A stretch of DNA of 64,000 nucleotides from Paranoxybacillus sp035645275 (GCA_035645275.1 DASQMX010000036.1:49818-113817); one strand, 5' to 3'; positions 18,342 through 27,989 are shown, counted from the first letter of the stretch. Made by a program: numbers and translations. Notes: generated from the sequence alone by a model not told the origin.

Positions 18342-18866
18342 ATGAGGCATAAGAAAAAAGACGAGCATAAAAACGAAAAGTGTAAAGGGGAATGTAAAAA
18401 GCATGAGCGTTGTAAGTCTAAAATTACGAGTAATAAAAAAAAATGTAAATGTATATCATCCTTCAAAGCTTTCTCAACATTTAACCAACCATTAACTGCA
18501 TTCACATTCGATCGGGTGATATACCCAGCCGTACAATTCGATTTAAATAACGAGTTTCAAATTCCAACAACATTTATTCCGAACCAGGATGGTATATACT
18601 CTATTATTGCAAGTGCTGCGTTTAATCCAGCCAACATAAATGTTACCGGTTCTATATTAATACAGATTCGTGTAAATGGAACTACGGTAGCCCAAGACAA
18701 CGAAACGTTTATTCCCGGAATTGGAAATGTAGTCGTGAAAGTAAGTACTATTGAAGAGTTAAATGCTGGGGATACAGTAGAAGTTTTTGTACAACCAACT
18801 GCAAATGGTCGTCTGTTCTTGGGACCAGCTACCCGATTCGAAGCTGCCAGATTTCCATCTTCTTAA
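18342..18866 (+). CDS. C1q/TNF-like jelly-roll protein with Lys/Cys-rich N-terminus
   Basis: 174 residues. Residues 1-38 are rich in Lys, His and Cys (MRHKKKDEHKNEKCKGECKK), residues 39-174 form a beta-rich domain with FIPNQDGIYSIIASAAFNP and LNAGDTVEVFVQP, the pattern of C1q-like domains that end exosporium or spore-surface proteins such as BclA. The collagen-like repeat of BclA is absent. A spore-coat or exosporium location is inference. Start ATG 18342 has only a weak AAAGGGTG site. Confidence 0.7.
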   Translation: MRHKKKDEHKNEKCKGECKKHERCKSKITSNKKKCKCISSFKAFSTFNQPLTAFTFDRVIYPAVQFDLNNEFQIPTTFIPNQDGIYSIIASAAFNPANINVTGSILIQIRVNGTTVAQDNETFIPGIGNVVVKVSTIEELNAGDTVEVFVQPTANGRLFLGPATRFEAARFPSS

Positions 18867-18945
18867 TAAAAGTTACATTTTTAGGATCTGGTATATAAAA
18901 CAAAGAACGACTAGCAATTAACGACTTGCTGTCACGCCTAAACTC

Positions 18946-18985
18946 AGAAAGCGTATTGATCCAGTGAAAGGTCAATGCGCTTTCT
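18946..18985 (+). terminator. hairpin downstream of the C1q-like gene
   Basis: 14-bp stem AGAAAGCGTATTGA / TCAATGCGCTTTCT with one G-T pair; tail AGTTTATC is only moderately T-rich. Confidence 0.5.
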
Positions 18986-19426
18986 AGTTTATCAAGATAC
19001 TCTTTTAATATTACATATATTACCTTAAGAAAGAAAGGAGTTAATAAAAATAAATAAAACGGAAAAAAGAAGAGGGATGGTGAATACAAATATGATTTAT
19101 ACAAAATTGAGAAATCTCGTCCAAGTACTGACCTAAACGCCTCTTTTAATACTTCATCATACTTACTCTCCTTCTAGTTAACTGTATTTTCCCATAAAAA
19201 AATGTTATCGTACGGTAATGTTTTATTATTTGATTAGTCTTTTTCGAATCGGTATAAATGCCTTGTCCTTTAGTATTTATAACCAAAAATTCCATTTCCA
19301 TAATGTTTGTCTATACATCGTATTATTGTTAAACATAACATATTCCAGACTATCTTATTAAAGTAAGTTAACTTAATTTTGATTATATTCACTTTTAACT
19401 TTTATAAGAAGGAAGGAGAGTAGTTT
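18986..19426. other. 441-bp AT-rich intergenic region
   Basis: No frame with protein-like composition on either strand; presumably holds the promoter of the coiled-coil gene at 19427. Confidence 0.4.
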
Positions 19427-19729
19427 ATGTATAATAAAGTCCAGGAACAGATGGAAAAACAAAATAAAATGTTAAATACAATCCTGCAAAAGATACAGAT
19501 ACAAGAAGCGATGTTAAAAGCAACCTTACAACAAGTTGAACAACAACAAGAAGCGTTGAATATGATCTTTCGACAGGCAACAAGATTTCCTCCATCGCCC
19601 CCACCGGAACCATTCAAATCTCCTGTTAACATACTCGATAAATTAAATTTTGATGTTGAAAAATTAGCAAAGATCGCTATGATTTTAGCCAACCTATATG
19701 ATAAAAATGAGAATGAAGATAAAAAATAA
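19427..19729 (+). CDS. small coiled-coil protein of unknown function
   Basis: 100 residues. Residues 1-50 form a Gln/Lys-rich coiled coil (QKIQIQEAMLKATLQQVEQQ), then a proline run (FPPSPPPEPFKSP) and a C-terminal amphipathic stretch. GAAGGAGAG lies 7-8 nt before the ATG, which supports real translation. Not recognised; size and location near spore-type genes suggest a sporulation-associated protein, but that is a guess. It abuts the left end of an IS3 relic. Confidence 0.55.
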   Translation: MYNKVQEQMEKQNKMLNTILQKIQIQEAMLKATLQQVEQQQEALNMIFRQATRFPPSPPPEPFKSPVNILDKLNFDVEKLAKIAMILANLYDKNENEDKK

Positions 19730-19730
19730 A

Positions 19731-20693
19731 AGGGCTAACTTCCCCTGTCAAGTAGACAGTAAATAAAATGGAAATTTGTTAAGCAGCTGTAGCTAAATCT
19801 TCTCTAAGACTACAGCTGTTTAATTTCGTTTGTATACGTTCGTTGTTGTAGAATTCAATATATTGTGAAACGGCTTGTTTCATTTCCTTAACGGTTTCAA
19901 ACTTCTACATTTTGAAGATACGTAATATCCGTGACCCATTTTTCAATGGGTCTTTTCGCTTGCAATTCTCGATTCAAGTAGTTATCAGAAACTATATACG
20001 CCTCTTTCGTTCCAAAATACTTTCTCTTTCTCCGAATTTTGGCTTGTATTCCTAGTTCCTTCATCAATCGATACACTCTTTTATGGTTGATGGTTAAGTT
20101 GTATTTTCTTTAGCCATGCAGTAACTTGGGGATAAACCATAGATTCTTTTGACAGACTGGTGACACTCTTTAATCTTTTCATACTCGATCCGCCTTTTCG
20201 TTTTCTCTATCCCCATTTTGTAAAATCCACTTGTTGAAACTTTGACTACATCACAGAGTAGACTAATGGTATATTTCTTCGATAGTTCTTCTATAATCTG
20301 ATATGTATCTGTTACTTTCTCTCCCACTTTCTTAGTACCAAGAGCTTTTTTAAGAATTCATTCTCCGTACGTAAACGTTCAAGTTCCTGTTCAGGTGTTA
20401 AAGTTTTTTCCTTGGTCTACCATTATCTAAGCCTCTTCTCTTCTAACCCTTGAGTTTCTTCATTTTTATAATGAGTTACCCATCTATGTAACATAGAAGA
20501 AGATATTTTGAATTGATTGATGATTTCACTTTTAGTCCAACCCTCATTCAAATATTTCTTCACAACGTCTAATTTATATTCCTTACTATAAGTTTTTCTA
20601 ATTTCTCCCATAAAAATATCCCCTCCATAGTAGACAGTACATCTCTTTCTTTTTTCTATCTACTATAAGGGGATAATATCAATGAGTCAGCCC
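19731..20693 (-). mobile_element. degenerate IS3-family insertion sequence
   Basis: The ends read GGGCTAACTTCCCCTG (left) and, reversed, GGGGCTGACTCATTG (right), followed in both by AGTAGACAGTA or AGTAGATAG motifs. Length about 960 bp versus 1.2-1.3 kb for intact relatives. Contains an orfA-like frame and broken orfB pieces. Confidence 0.75.
19778..20611 (-). pseudogene. IS3 transposase orfA and orfB remnants
   Basis: orfA starts at 20611 after GGAGGGG: MGEIRKTYSKEYKLDVVKK with a helix-turn-helix (KSEIINQFKISSSMLHRWV), and breaks near 20423. orfB pieces follow: KKYTISLLCDVVKVSTSGFY (20094-20327 frame), WVTDITYLQN near 19930 and YIEFYNNERIQTKLN near 19840. Frameshifts and a deletion between the WVTDI block and the C-terminus remove most of the catalytic core. 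Confidence 0.8.
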
Positions 20694-20774
20694 CTTTTAT
20701 TTTCCGAAAACTCGTATCTTAGTAGACTGTTATTACTCCTACAATACCCTATTAAACTGATGTTTCTACAATAA

Positions 20775-20864
20775 TTAACATGATGCTCCTACAATAATTA
20801 ATAAGATAAACAATACAATAATTAAAATAAACCCGTATCCATAACCGTTACCATAACCAGACAT
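20775..20864 (-). CDS. YjcZ-type sporulation micro-protein
   Basis: 29 codons: Gly/Tyr-rich N-terminus MSGYGNGYGYG followed by one hydrophobic helix FILIIVLFILLIIVGASC. This is the exact layout of the YjcZ/SscA-like small proteins of Bacillus spores. AAGGGAGG lies 9 nt before the ATG. The 3' flank repeats parts of its own end (AATTATTGTAG), perhaps a decayed tandem copy. Confidence 0.85.
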   Translation of the reverse strand: MSGYGNGYGYGFILIIVLFILLIIVGASC

Positions 20865-21121
20865 ATTTTTATACCTCCCTTAAAATTTTTTTGCAAGGAA
20901 AATCTCTTACAGTAATAAGATATTCTTCCAAATAGAATTCATATAGGACAAGTACATTAGATATTATGTGGAATTTTAATTTGAGAGAGGTAATATAATT
21001 TTTGGTTCATAATGACTCCACTTTTCTTCCTTAACTTTTTATGTCATATGAAGTGCTGGTCGTACTTAAAAATATCCTTATTTCACATAACATGATTTAT
21101 CCGTGGTGAAGTATAGAACCT

Positions 21122-21160
21122 TATAAAAAATCCCTTCAGAACTTGTTCTGAAGGGATTTC
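21122..21160 (-). terminator. Rho-independent terminator
   Basis: 14-bp perfect stem AAATCCCTTCAGAA / TTCTGAAGGGATTT; minus-strand tail TTTTTTATAAGG. Probably ends the sugar dehydrogenase transcript. Confidence 0.8.
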
Positions 21161-21284
21161 TTATTCACATAATCATTCTTACAAGAAATCACCCCCCTTT
21201 GGCGCCCAAGGGGTTCAACGTGTCCATTTTCTCGTTTATGCAATGAAACTGGAAGTTTTTATCGATTAAAAAGGAGAGAGAATA

Positions 21285-21365
21285 ATGGCTGAAAAACAGC
21301 AACAACAAATTGATGTGCGTCAAAAAGCTTTCGGAATTGGAATTTTGATTAATTTATCATCATGA
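21285..21365 (+). CDS. 26-codon ORF antisense to the end of the sugar dehydrogenase gene
   Basis: MAEKQQQQIDVRQKAFGIG... with AAAAAGGAGAGAG 5-6 nt before the ATG, a strong ribosome binding site. It ends inside the convergent dehydrogenase gene, overlapping its last 46 bases. It may be the start of a longer gene cut off when that region was rearranged. Expression unknown. Confidence 0.35.
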   Translation: MAEKQQQQIDVRQKAFGIGILINLSS

Positions 21366-22384
21366 ACGGTTGGCGTCCCTCTTCCATCCGTGTTGTTTGT
21401 GACAAAAAATAAATGATCTTCCAATATGAATACATCCCGCACTCGGCCTACGTTGGAAACGATTTGTTTATACGATTTATCTTTTAAATCGAACGCTAAA
21501 ATCCCTTCCCCCCGCAGCTGCGCAACATACAAAATCCCATTATGATAGGCAATTCCGGATGGCGCCCAAGTAAGAATCCCAGAATGAAACAATGGTGCGA
21601 TCATCCCATCTTTCGTCTCATCTCCTTGAATAAAAGGCCAGCCATAGTTTCCTTTCGATTTAATCATATTTATTTCATCATGTCCAATTGAGCCATGATC
21701 AGAGCTATAAAGCTGACCCGTTTCATCCCATGCCAATCCTTGTGGGTTGCGGTGTCCATAGCTATAGACAAGGGAATTGGTATAAGGATTATCGTCTGGT
21801 ATTGAGCCGTCGAGATTCATTCGTAAAATTTTTCCGCCAAGAGATGTCTTGTCTTGGGCAATCATCGCATCTGTAGCATCTCCAGTTGTAATGTACAATT
21901 TTTTGTCCGGTCCGATTTTTATTCTCCCTCCATGATGAACATTTCCACTTGGAATTTGGTCAAGCAAAACCTTTTCCTCAAACCATTCATTATTTTCTTC
22001 CCGTATTTCTACAACACGATTAAATCGCCCGTTTTCATCCTCATATGTATAGTAAAGAAAGGCATAATTCTTTTTCTCGGGATGGAGTACAAAACCTAAA
22101 ACACCAGCTTCAGATACCGTTGAACGCTTCTTTTCTAAATGTAGATTCTGTCTAATTTTTTCATTGCCTGTAATTTTCACAATGGAGCCAGTCCGCTCTG
22201 AAATATAAAAAGATGTCCCATCCCAGTTGATCGCCCATGGCACACTTAAATCTTGGGCAACGATTTCCATATTGTTGCTATTTGTTTGTTGTGCATCTTG
22301 AAGGCTATTTTCTTCTTGTTTTTCATTTGAACAGCCGATTAAAAGAAAAATGATGCTGATCATGATGAAAAAATATTGTTTCAT
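21320..22384 (-). CDS. PQQ-dependent-type sugar dehydrogenase lipoprotein
   Basis: About 354 residues. Lipobox LLIGC near residue 18 marks a lipoprotein held on the outer face of the membrane. Beta-propeller blocks SVPWAINWDG, GVLGFVLHPE, HHGGRIKIGPDKKLYITTGD and SYGHRNPQGLAWD match the soluble glucose/sorbosone (Asd/YliI-like) dehydrogenase family. ATG at 22384; a TTG one codon upstream is equally placed after GGGAGG. Members oxidise aldose sugars using PQQ, although many Bacillaceae lack PQQ synthesis. Confidence 0.88.
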   Translation of the reverse strand: MKQYFFIMISIIFLLIGCSNEKQEENSLQDAQQTNSNNMEIVAQDLSVPWAINWDGTSFYISERTGSIVKITGNEKIRQNLHLEKKRSTVSEAGVLGFVLHPEKKNYAFLYYTYEDENGRFNRVVEIREENNEWFEEKVLLDQIPSGNVHHGGRIKIGPDKKLYITTGDATDAMIAQDKTSLGGKILRMNLDGSIPDDNPYTNSLVYSYGHRNPQGLAWDETGQLYSSDHGSIGHDEINMIKSKGNYGWPFIQGDETKDGMIAPLFHSGILTWAPSGIAYHNGILYVAQLRGEGILAFDLKDKSYKQIVSNVGRVRDVFILEDHLFFVTNNTDGRGTPTVHDDKLIKIPIPKAF

Positions 22385-22695
22385 CAAATTTTTCCTCCCG
22401 ATATAGATATAAATGAATCTCTAGCTTTTGTCATTCCGCTAAAGGTTAAGCGCCACCAATTATCGACATCGAACTTGGCTGCTACGATAATTTTGTGCTT
22501 CGAATATTTTGCTAATTTTATTTTTATCCGTTTTTAATCGACCTAGATGAATCGCACTTACATGAATACCTCTGCTATTTAATTGATGATGTATAAAAGT
22601 TTGTGTGTTACGAGGATTTGTCGAAGCACATGAAGCCCTTCAACGAATGTTTGAAGAACGTTACAATTAACCAAATAATGTAAATGAATAAGATA
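22385..22695. other. intergenic region with short coding relics
   Basis: Minus-strand piece HVSAIHLGRLKTDKNKISKI (about 22525-22580) and plus-strand piece RGFVEAHEALQRMFEERYN (about 22610-22670) look like ends of lost genes; neither has a recognisable family or start. Confidence 0.35.
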
Positions 22696-22765
22696 AGGGG
22701 ATTCTCCCTTTCCACACAGGAGAATGAATATTCAGTCTCCTGTGTGAAGGAAACCAGTCTCCCCT
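22696..22765. other. two-layer hairpin
   Basis: Inner 11-bp stem CACACAGGAGA / TCTCCTGTGTG, and outer AGGGGA / TCCCCT plus TTTCC / GGAAA. Could be a bidirectional terminator or a structured relic; no T run on either side. Confidence 0.5.
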
Positions 22766-22931
22766 CTATTCTAAAATCCATTTCAGAGATACCCTATCTA
22801 TCTTACATTACACAAAATTCTTGGCGGTACCTCCGATCGTTTTACAAAATTCTACCCAATCTTCTTTTCCAGGATATTTTTCATCAGGATAAAGTTTAAT
22901 TCAGTGACTGAAAGACCAGAGGCCTTTCTTG

Positions 22932-24404
22932 TTATTGACGAAACAATTGAAGCACAAAGTCTTTCATATCTACAAGGCGTGGGAATTTTGGAGTGGCCTT
23001 GGTTCCGGCAATCACCAGCGGTACAAGAGATTCCTGTTTGTGTAAAGAACCGTGGGCTGAACCGCCAAGGTGAAATGGTGTACATTGGGCTTTGAATTCA
23101 CAGCCAGGCTTGGCATTGACCACTATAAATCGCCCTGGATGAGACTTTAATGCGCCATACAGCCGTGCTAATGCATCTGGATAATCTCTGTAAGACACCT
23201 TACCTTTATTCGTAATGTCCAAATCTAGAAGATCAGCATTCCCTTCTATGGTCCACGTCTGTTCATATATATCGGTATATTCTCCACCTTTGTAATAACG
23301 TAATGAACCTTGTCTTATACCGGAAACGACGTTAATGTAGTCCCCATCCTTCCAAGCAATAATATCAATACGTGTATCATTTCTTAGCCGTTCGATAATA
23401 ACAGATAGCGGTAGATTCCTTTCCAATACATAAATGTAAGCCATACGCTGGTTGACACACAGTACAAGCTGATCTTTTTCGTGAATTTGTCGCTGAAGAC
23501 GGGCTATACGATAATTTTTCAGTATTTTACGTAAATCAATAATAAAATTACTGTATTTTGACCCCATCGGAGCATGGCCGTTATCTCCCATAACCATCCA
23601 TACGTTCCGATTGACTGCTTCTTCCCAACTTGGATACAAATTCAACGTTTTTTGAATTTCCCGATCAATTTGCGCAATTCCTTTTATATCCATTGGACCT
23701 TTAAAATGAATACGCAAGTCCAGATCCTGAAACATACATACAGTAAAACTCGGAAGCTTGTTCTTGCGAATTAAATAACGCAGCTCTTGGGCCGTAAATT
23801 TATAATTTCCAGCAGCTATTTGCGGTACCTTACTCCAAGGTCGTAGTTTTGAAAAAGCCCCTAGTGAGAAGATAGGTGTCGCCTTTGTTGTCCACTCGGT
23901 TTCCTGAAGGTGGGTCAGGGTGCTGAGTAACCGAGGGACATGCAGTCGTTGAGGAGTATTGCCGCGATATACAAAAGCATTGATGGAGGCAGATGGAATT
24001 CCCATTTCAGCCAACTCTTCATAGATTGTGGTAACATCGTTGCTCAAATGCTCGTTATTCAGTCGGTAAAACAAATTCCAGATGACCTGGTGCATTCCTA
24101 ACATAAACGCTTCTCGAAATCCCGTACCATAATTAATGATCTTTTTTTGAGATTCATCAAACCAGTTTAATCCCGGAATGTGATGTTGATCAGCATATGT
24201 CCCCGTCAAGAGACTGCTGTCAATGGTCACCGACATTGTCGGAAACGAACTGACCATATTGGGGATATAACAACCTTTTTCCATCAAAAATTGTAAGGCA
24301 GGAGCCCGTCCGGTTTGTACAGCCACTTCCAACGGGTAGGACATCAATGTATCTATGATCAGTAAAATCACCGGTTTGGGTAATTGTGTGCTTTTATTGT
24401 TCAT
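22932..24404 (-). CDS. alkaline-phosphatase-superfamily protein (nucleotide pyrophosphatase/phosphodiesterase type)
   Basis: 490 residues. VILLIIDTLMS near residue 14 gives the first metal Asp; SSFPTMSVTIDSSLLTG supplies the nucleophile Thr; VMGDNGHAPM holds the second metal Asp-His pair, and FHLGGSAHGS the C-terminal His. All expected catalytic positions are present. No signal peptide. ATG at 24404 follows AGGAGAAG. Likely hydrolyses phosphate mono- or diesters; substrate unknown. Confidence 0.85.
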   Translation of the reverse strand: MNNKSTQLPKPVILLIIDTLMSYPLEVAVQTGRAPALQFLMEKGCYIPNMVSSFPTMSVTIDSSLLTGTYADQHHIPGLNWFDESQKKIINYGTGFREAFMLGMHQVIWNLFYRLNNEHLSNDVTTIYEELAEMGIPSASINAFVYRGNTPQRLHVPRLLSTLTHLQETEWTTKATPIFSLGAFSKLRPWSKVPQIAAGNYKFTAQELRYLIRKNKLPSFTVCMFQDLDLRIHFKGPMDIKGIAQIDREIQKTLNLYPSWEEAVNRNVWMVMGDNGHAPMGSKYSNFIIDLRKILKNYRIARLQRQIHEKDQLVLCVNQRMAYIYVLERNLPLSVIIERLRNDTRIDIIAWKDGDYINVVSGIRQGSLRYYKGGEYTDIYEQTWTIEGNADLLDLDITNKGKVSYRDYPDALARLYGALKSHPGRFIVVNAKPGCEFKAQCTPFHLGGSAHGSLHKQESLVPLVIAGTKATPKFPRLVDMKDFVLQLFRQ

Positions 24405-24434
24405 ATTGTCTTCTCCTCATTTTTTCTTCGATGA

Positions 24435-24650
24435 TTAACTAGATGGGTTAATCAAAATCGGAACCGCAAAAAAGATGAGAACAACAAAGGTTTCTTTAGG
24501 CATGCCGCGGTGCTCGCTTTTGCGAACAGCGAGCCACAGGCCTATAAGTGCGCCGGAAACGATAACAACACAGTACCAGTAAATTTGTATTGATCGATAT
24601 CGAGCGCAACTAGGTCGATCTGTACAATCTTTGTTTCCGTATTATCCCTC
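24435..24650 (-). pseudogene. prolipoprotein diacylglyceryl transferase (Lgt) N-terminal fragment
   Basis: Minus-strand frame reads IQIYWYCVVIVSGALIGLW followed by KSEHRGMPKETFVVLIFF, the first two helices of Lgt, and stops at 24435. The catalytic centre is missing. A second, intact lgt must exist elsewhere. Confidence 0.7.
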
Positions 24651-25128
24651 CTCAATGTAGCTCAGGATCTGATAATTCGGAATATCCTCAATGGTAAACA
24701 TTTTCTTCTGGAAATTTTACAGTAATAATTTATCCCTAGAAAAAATTACTATTCATGAAAATTTGGATATAGTTAATAGTTTTAAAAATGTGGAAAAAAT
24801 ATAATTTAGAATAATCATTTTTTGTCCGATACGACAAGGATTAAAATTATCGATTGTAGTGAGGTATTTGAGTTTATTTCCTGAGGAAAAAGTCTATGGA
24901 TTGAAATTAGTTACAGAAGGATCCACGTTTTAAATACAAACTAAATATGATTATACAAACGTTTACAATATCTTCTTCATATATCCTGCTCTAGCATTCT
25001 TTTCTTGATGCACCTTTCCATCTACCCACCCCCATGTCATATCGATTATTTATATCCAATAATTACTATTAATTTCGTGATTTCTTGTTGATAACAATAA
25101 AAAAAGTATATGTAATGAGGGATATGTA
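24651..25128. other. 478-bp region without intact gene
   Basis: A plus-strand frame at about 24830-24933 ends RYLSLFPEEKVYGLKLV.. and looks like a gene tail; nothing else is recognisable. The end of the region should carry the promoter of the 25129 gene. Confidence 0.35.
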
Positions 25129-26013
25129 ATGATGAAATTAAACATTAATATGCTTATCCTTTCTGTTATTTTATTGATCCTTCCAATGAATACATTCGCT
25201 AATGAAGTTCATTATGAGGATGATGATACCCCTATTAGCTTTATGATTGAAGTATTACCTTGGGATATAGCAAATCAAATCCTGCCTAATGGAACCACTT
25301 TTACAGTAATTGATGTGGAAACAGGTTTACAATTTAGGGTTCAAAGGAGAGCGGGAAATAAGCATGCTGATGTCCAACCACTAACTAGAAGAGACACGCA
25401 AATTATGAAAAAAATCTATAATGGAAGATGGAGTTGGAATAGGAGAGCAATCATAGCTCTTGTTGATGATCAGATGATCGCTGCATCCATGCATGGAATG
25501 CCTCATGGCGCAGGTGCTCTTAAAAATGGTTTTCCTGGACATTTTTGTATTCATTTTTGGGGAAGTACAACACATCGATCAGGTAACATGGATCCATCTC
25601 ATAAATTAATGATATTAAAGGCAGGTGGAAAGATTGATGATTACTTGCATAACGTTGATCCATATGAACTAATTCATATTTTTTCAATAGCTGTTAAGAA
25701 TCACGATAAACAATTATTAGAACTAACTGTTGCAAAAAATGAGAGCCAATCACAGTTGACTAAAGTTATAAGAGATTTTACGTATTTTGGAATAACAAAT
25801 ATCTCTTTATTACCTGTGGAAGACATCAACGAACAAATTTTAATTGAAGTTCCGGTAGAGGTTGAATTCTATAAGAAAAATAAAGGAAGAGCTAAAAAGG
25901 TAATGCACTTTATTATTAGAAGAGATAGTTTGATCGACAGATGGTATATAGACGGACAATACTTTTTGAAGGAGTTATTATGGGATGAAGTGCAAAATGA
26001 GGAGAACAAATAA
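25129..26013 (+). CDS. secreted protein of unknown function with a PGHFCIHF motif
   Basis: 294 residues. Signal peptide 1-24 (hydrophobic, ending NTFA). Central block around residues 122-149: HGMPHGAGALKNGFPGHFC then IHFWGSTTH, a His/Cys cluster that recalls but does not match the HG...SxGCIR site of L,D-transpeptidases. The C-terminal third is polar. The stop overlaps the start of an L,D-transpeptidase gene by 29 nt, so the pair is co-translated and probably acts together on the cell wall or spore cortex; that is inference. Confidence 0.7.
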   Translation: MMKLNINMLILSVILLILPMNTFANEVHYEDDDTPISFMIEVLPWDIANQILPNGTTFTVIDVETGLQFRVQRRAGNKHADVQPLTRRDTQIMKKIYNGRWSWNRRAIIALVDDQMIAASMHGMPHGAGALKNGFPGHFCIHFWGSTTHRSGNMDPSHKLMILKAGGKIDDYLHNVDPYELIHIFSIAVKNHDKQLLELTVAKNESQSQLTKVIRDFTYFGITNISLLPVEDINEQILIEVPVEVEFYKKNKGRAKKVMHFIIRRDSLIDRWYIDGQYFLKELLWDEVQNEENK

Positions 26014-26659
26014 CTTTTTTCTTATCACATTCATCATGTTGTTAACGATATCTCCATTTAGTAAGGTCCATAGTGAACAGAGTCAAAAAATTCACATTAA
26101 GGTTGATTTATGGACCAAGGAGCTTCACGTAATTGAAGATGAAAAAGTAATCCGAAGATATAAAATATCACCTGGTACTGAGGATTCGCCTACGCCTATT
26201 GGTACATTTATGATTACAAAAAAATCTAAATCATGGGGAGGTGGATTCGGCACTCGGTGGTTAGGATTAGATGTACCTTGGGGAGATTATGGAATTCACG
26301 GAACAAATAAACCTTGGTTGATCGGTAAAAATGTAAGTAGTGGTTGTATAAGAATGCGAAACGAGGACGTGCAGGAATTATTTGAAATAGTAACTGAAGG
26401 TACAGTTGTGCATATACAAGGACCTATTACGGGTATTGGAAAAGGCGAATTAAAAAATTTATCACTCGGTTCAAAAGGAAATTTGGTTCAAATCGTACAA
26501 GAAAGACTAAAGCTAATGAGTTTTTATAAGGGAAAGATAAATGGCATTTATGATAAGGAAACGGAGGCAGCTGTTAAATCATTTCAAAGAGTTAACAATT
26601 TACCAATAACGGGTGGAGTAACTAAAAGGGAGTATATATTATTAGGTATATTAGAATAA
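25985..26659 (+). CDS. L,D-transpeptidase with C-terminal peptidoglycan-binding domain
   Basis: 224 residues. Hydrophobic signal region 10-30; YkuD catalytic domain about 35-145 with HGTNKPWLIGKNVSSGCIRM (His105, Cys121); PG_binding_1 domain about 160-222 (GSKGNLVQIVQERLK, GIYDKETEAAVKSFQ). Forms 3-3 cross-links or attaches proteins to peptidoglycan. ATG 25985 has GGAG 10 nt upstream; an inner ATG at codon 5 is possible. Cotranscribed with the upstream secreted protein. Confidence 0.93.
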   Translation: MKCKMRRTNNFFLITFIMLLTISPFSKVHSEQSQKIHIKVDLWTKELHVIEDEKVIRRYKISPGTEDSPTPIGTFMITKKSKSWGGGFGTRWLGLDVPWGDYGIHGTNKPWLIGKNVSSGCIRMRNEDVQELFEIVTEGTVVHIQGPITGIGKGELKNLSLGSKGNLVQIVQERLKLMSFYKGKINGIYDKETEAAVKSFQRVNNLPITGGVTKREYILLGILE

Positions 26660-26860
26660 ATTGTCCCCTCCTTTCTTATACTTACTGTATTTATCATTAA
26701 CGAATACTTCAAATGAAGGGATTACATTAGCATTTTGTTAGCTTGACATGAAGTCTCTGTGGACATATTTCTTTCCCTGGTGCTAGGGATGCTCCGATAC
26801 CTATCGGATTTTTTAAAATTGTCAATAAAGAACTATACTTGTTTTATTCCTTTCGAAAGT

Positions 26861-27091
26861 TTAGAAATACCAAACCACAAGCAAATCATACCCACCCCAT
26901 AATCCCCTTGCCTTACCTAAAAGAATAGAAAATTCCATTGATGCCTGTGTATGATTAGATCCAAACCGAATCGCTCTTAATGCAAAATATACTGCAATAG
27001 AGAGCATTATAAAATGGGTAAAAATCTTTATTTTTCCAATAATATCGTTTTTGTTATAAACTTTAACGTCTGATACTCTCATGACCATCAC
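26861..27091 (-). CDS. possible small membrane protein
   Basis: 76 codons with one hydrophobic segment (HFIMLSIAVYFALRAI) and a hydrophobic C-terminus. The ribosome binding site is weak and no family is recognised. May be a fragment. Confidence 0.25.
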   Translation of the reverse strand: MMVMRVSDVKVYNKNDIIGKIKIFTHFIMLSIAVYFALRAIRFGSNHTQASMEFSILLGKARGLWGGYDLLVVWYF

Positions 27092-27227
27092 TCGAGAATG
27101 GAATCATCCATGTGTTTTTATTAGTTTTCGTTATTTCTCTAAATACTATCTATTCACTGCATAAAAAGGAAAAACAGAAGCAAATTAACAATAAATATGA
27201 TTTTTGAAAGGGGATTGTATAATTATA

Positions 27228-27743
27228 ATGAGGAAACATGTAAAATTAGTGACAACATTTACTTTAACCATTCCACTTTTGTTTGGCTGTACAGCTAATT
27301 ATGACAATGAAGCAAGAAATATGGACAATAATGTACAAAATGCCCGCTATAACACAACGGATAATAATCGAGCACAGGATATCGGTACAAACCGCCGTAC
27401 TAACCAGCAAACTAGAGAAGTAGCAGAAGAAGCAGCTGATCGTGTAGCAGACTTAGAAGAAGTACGCCAAGCAAATGTCGTTGTCACGAATCGTAATGCA
27501 TATGTTGCAGTAATACTTGATGATCAGCCAAAAGGAGAAATGACAAGAGCTGTTGAAAATAAAATTTCAAACGCAGTAAAACAAACAGACCGAAACATTC
27601 GAAATGTTTTTGTTTCTACGAACCCTGATTTTGTTGATCGCATGGCCGATTATTCTAATAAACTTCAACGAGGAGAACCCATCGAAGGACTTTTTGAAGA
27701 ATTTAATGAAATGGTTCTGCGTGTTTTTCCAAACGCACGATAG
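27228..27743 (+). CDS. YhcN/YlaJ-family sporulation lipoprotein
   Basis: 171 residues. Signal with lipobox LLFGC near residue 19, Asn-rich linker (about 25-60), then the YhcN/YlaJ domain: EEAADRVADLEEVRQANVVV, YVAVILDD, FVSTNPDFVDRM. These proteins are made in the forespore and lie in the inner spore membrane, where relatives affect germination. ATG at 27228 is chosen because AAAGGGGATTG lies just before it; a longer TTG frame contains that site. Confidence 0.9.
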   Translation: MRKHVKLVTTFTLTIPLLFGCTANYDNEARNMDNNVQNARYNTTDNNRAQDIGTNRRTNQQTREVAEEAADRVADLEEVRQANVVVTNRNAYVAVILDDQPKGEMTRAVENKISNAVKQTDRNIRNVFVSTNPDFVDRMADYSNKLQRGEPIEGLFEEFNEMVLRVFPNAR

Positions 27744-27748
27744 TCAGT

Positions 27749-27783
27749 AATGGAGGAAATAAGCACCATTTCCTCCATTTTTA
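27749..27783 (+). terminator. terminator after the YhcN-like gene
   Basis: Perfect 12-bp stem AATGGAGGAAAT / ATTTCCTCCATT followed by TTTA. Confidence 0.85.
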
Positions 27784-27989
27784 CATACAACAGATAAAAG
27801 AATTTCGATTAAATTCGGAACATCATCATGTGAATTATTTGCATCGTTCAACTTGCCTTGCAAGATATGAGGTTCAGGATTTGGGCGTTGAAATAACGAA
27901 TTAACTTCTGGAACCACATAGGCATTATACCATTAGCCAATTTCTCTACATGTTGTAGCACTTGTACCTGCTAAACAAATTATTACCAT
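27783..27989 (-). pseudogene. unidentified ORF with an in-frame stop
   Basis: After AAAGGGGCGG the minus strand opens MVIICLAGTSATTCREIG, hits TAA, and continues YVVPEVNSLFQRPNPEPHIL then GKLNDANNSHDD. The protein-like composition on both sides of the stop suggests a recently broken small gene. Family unknown. Confidence 0.3.

Noticed and set aside
18829..19104. 91-codon minus-strand ORF
   Set aside because: It spans the C1q-like gene end and its hairpin; hydrophobic residues reflect T-rich sequence.
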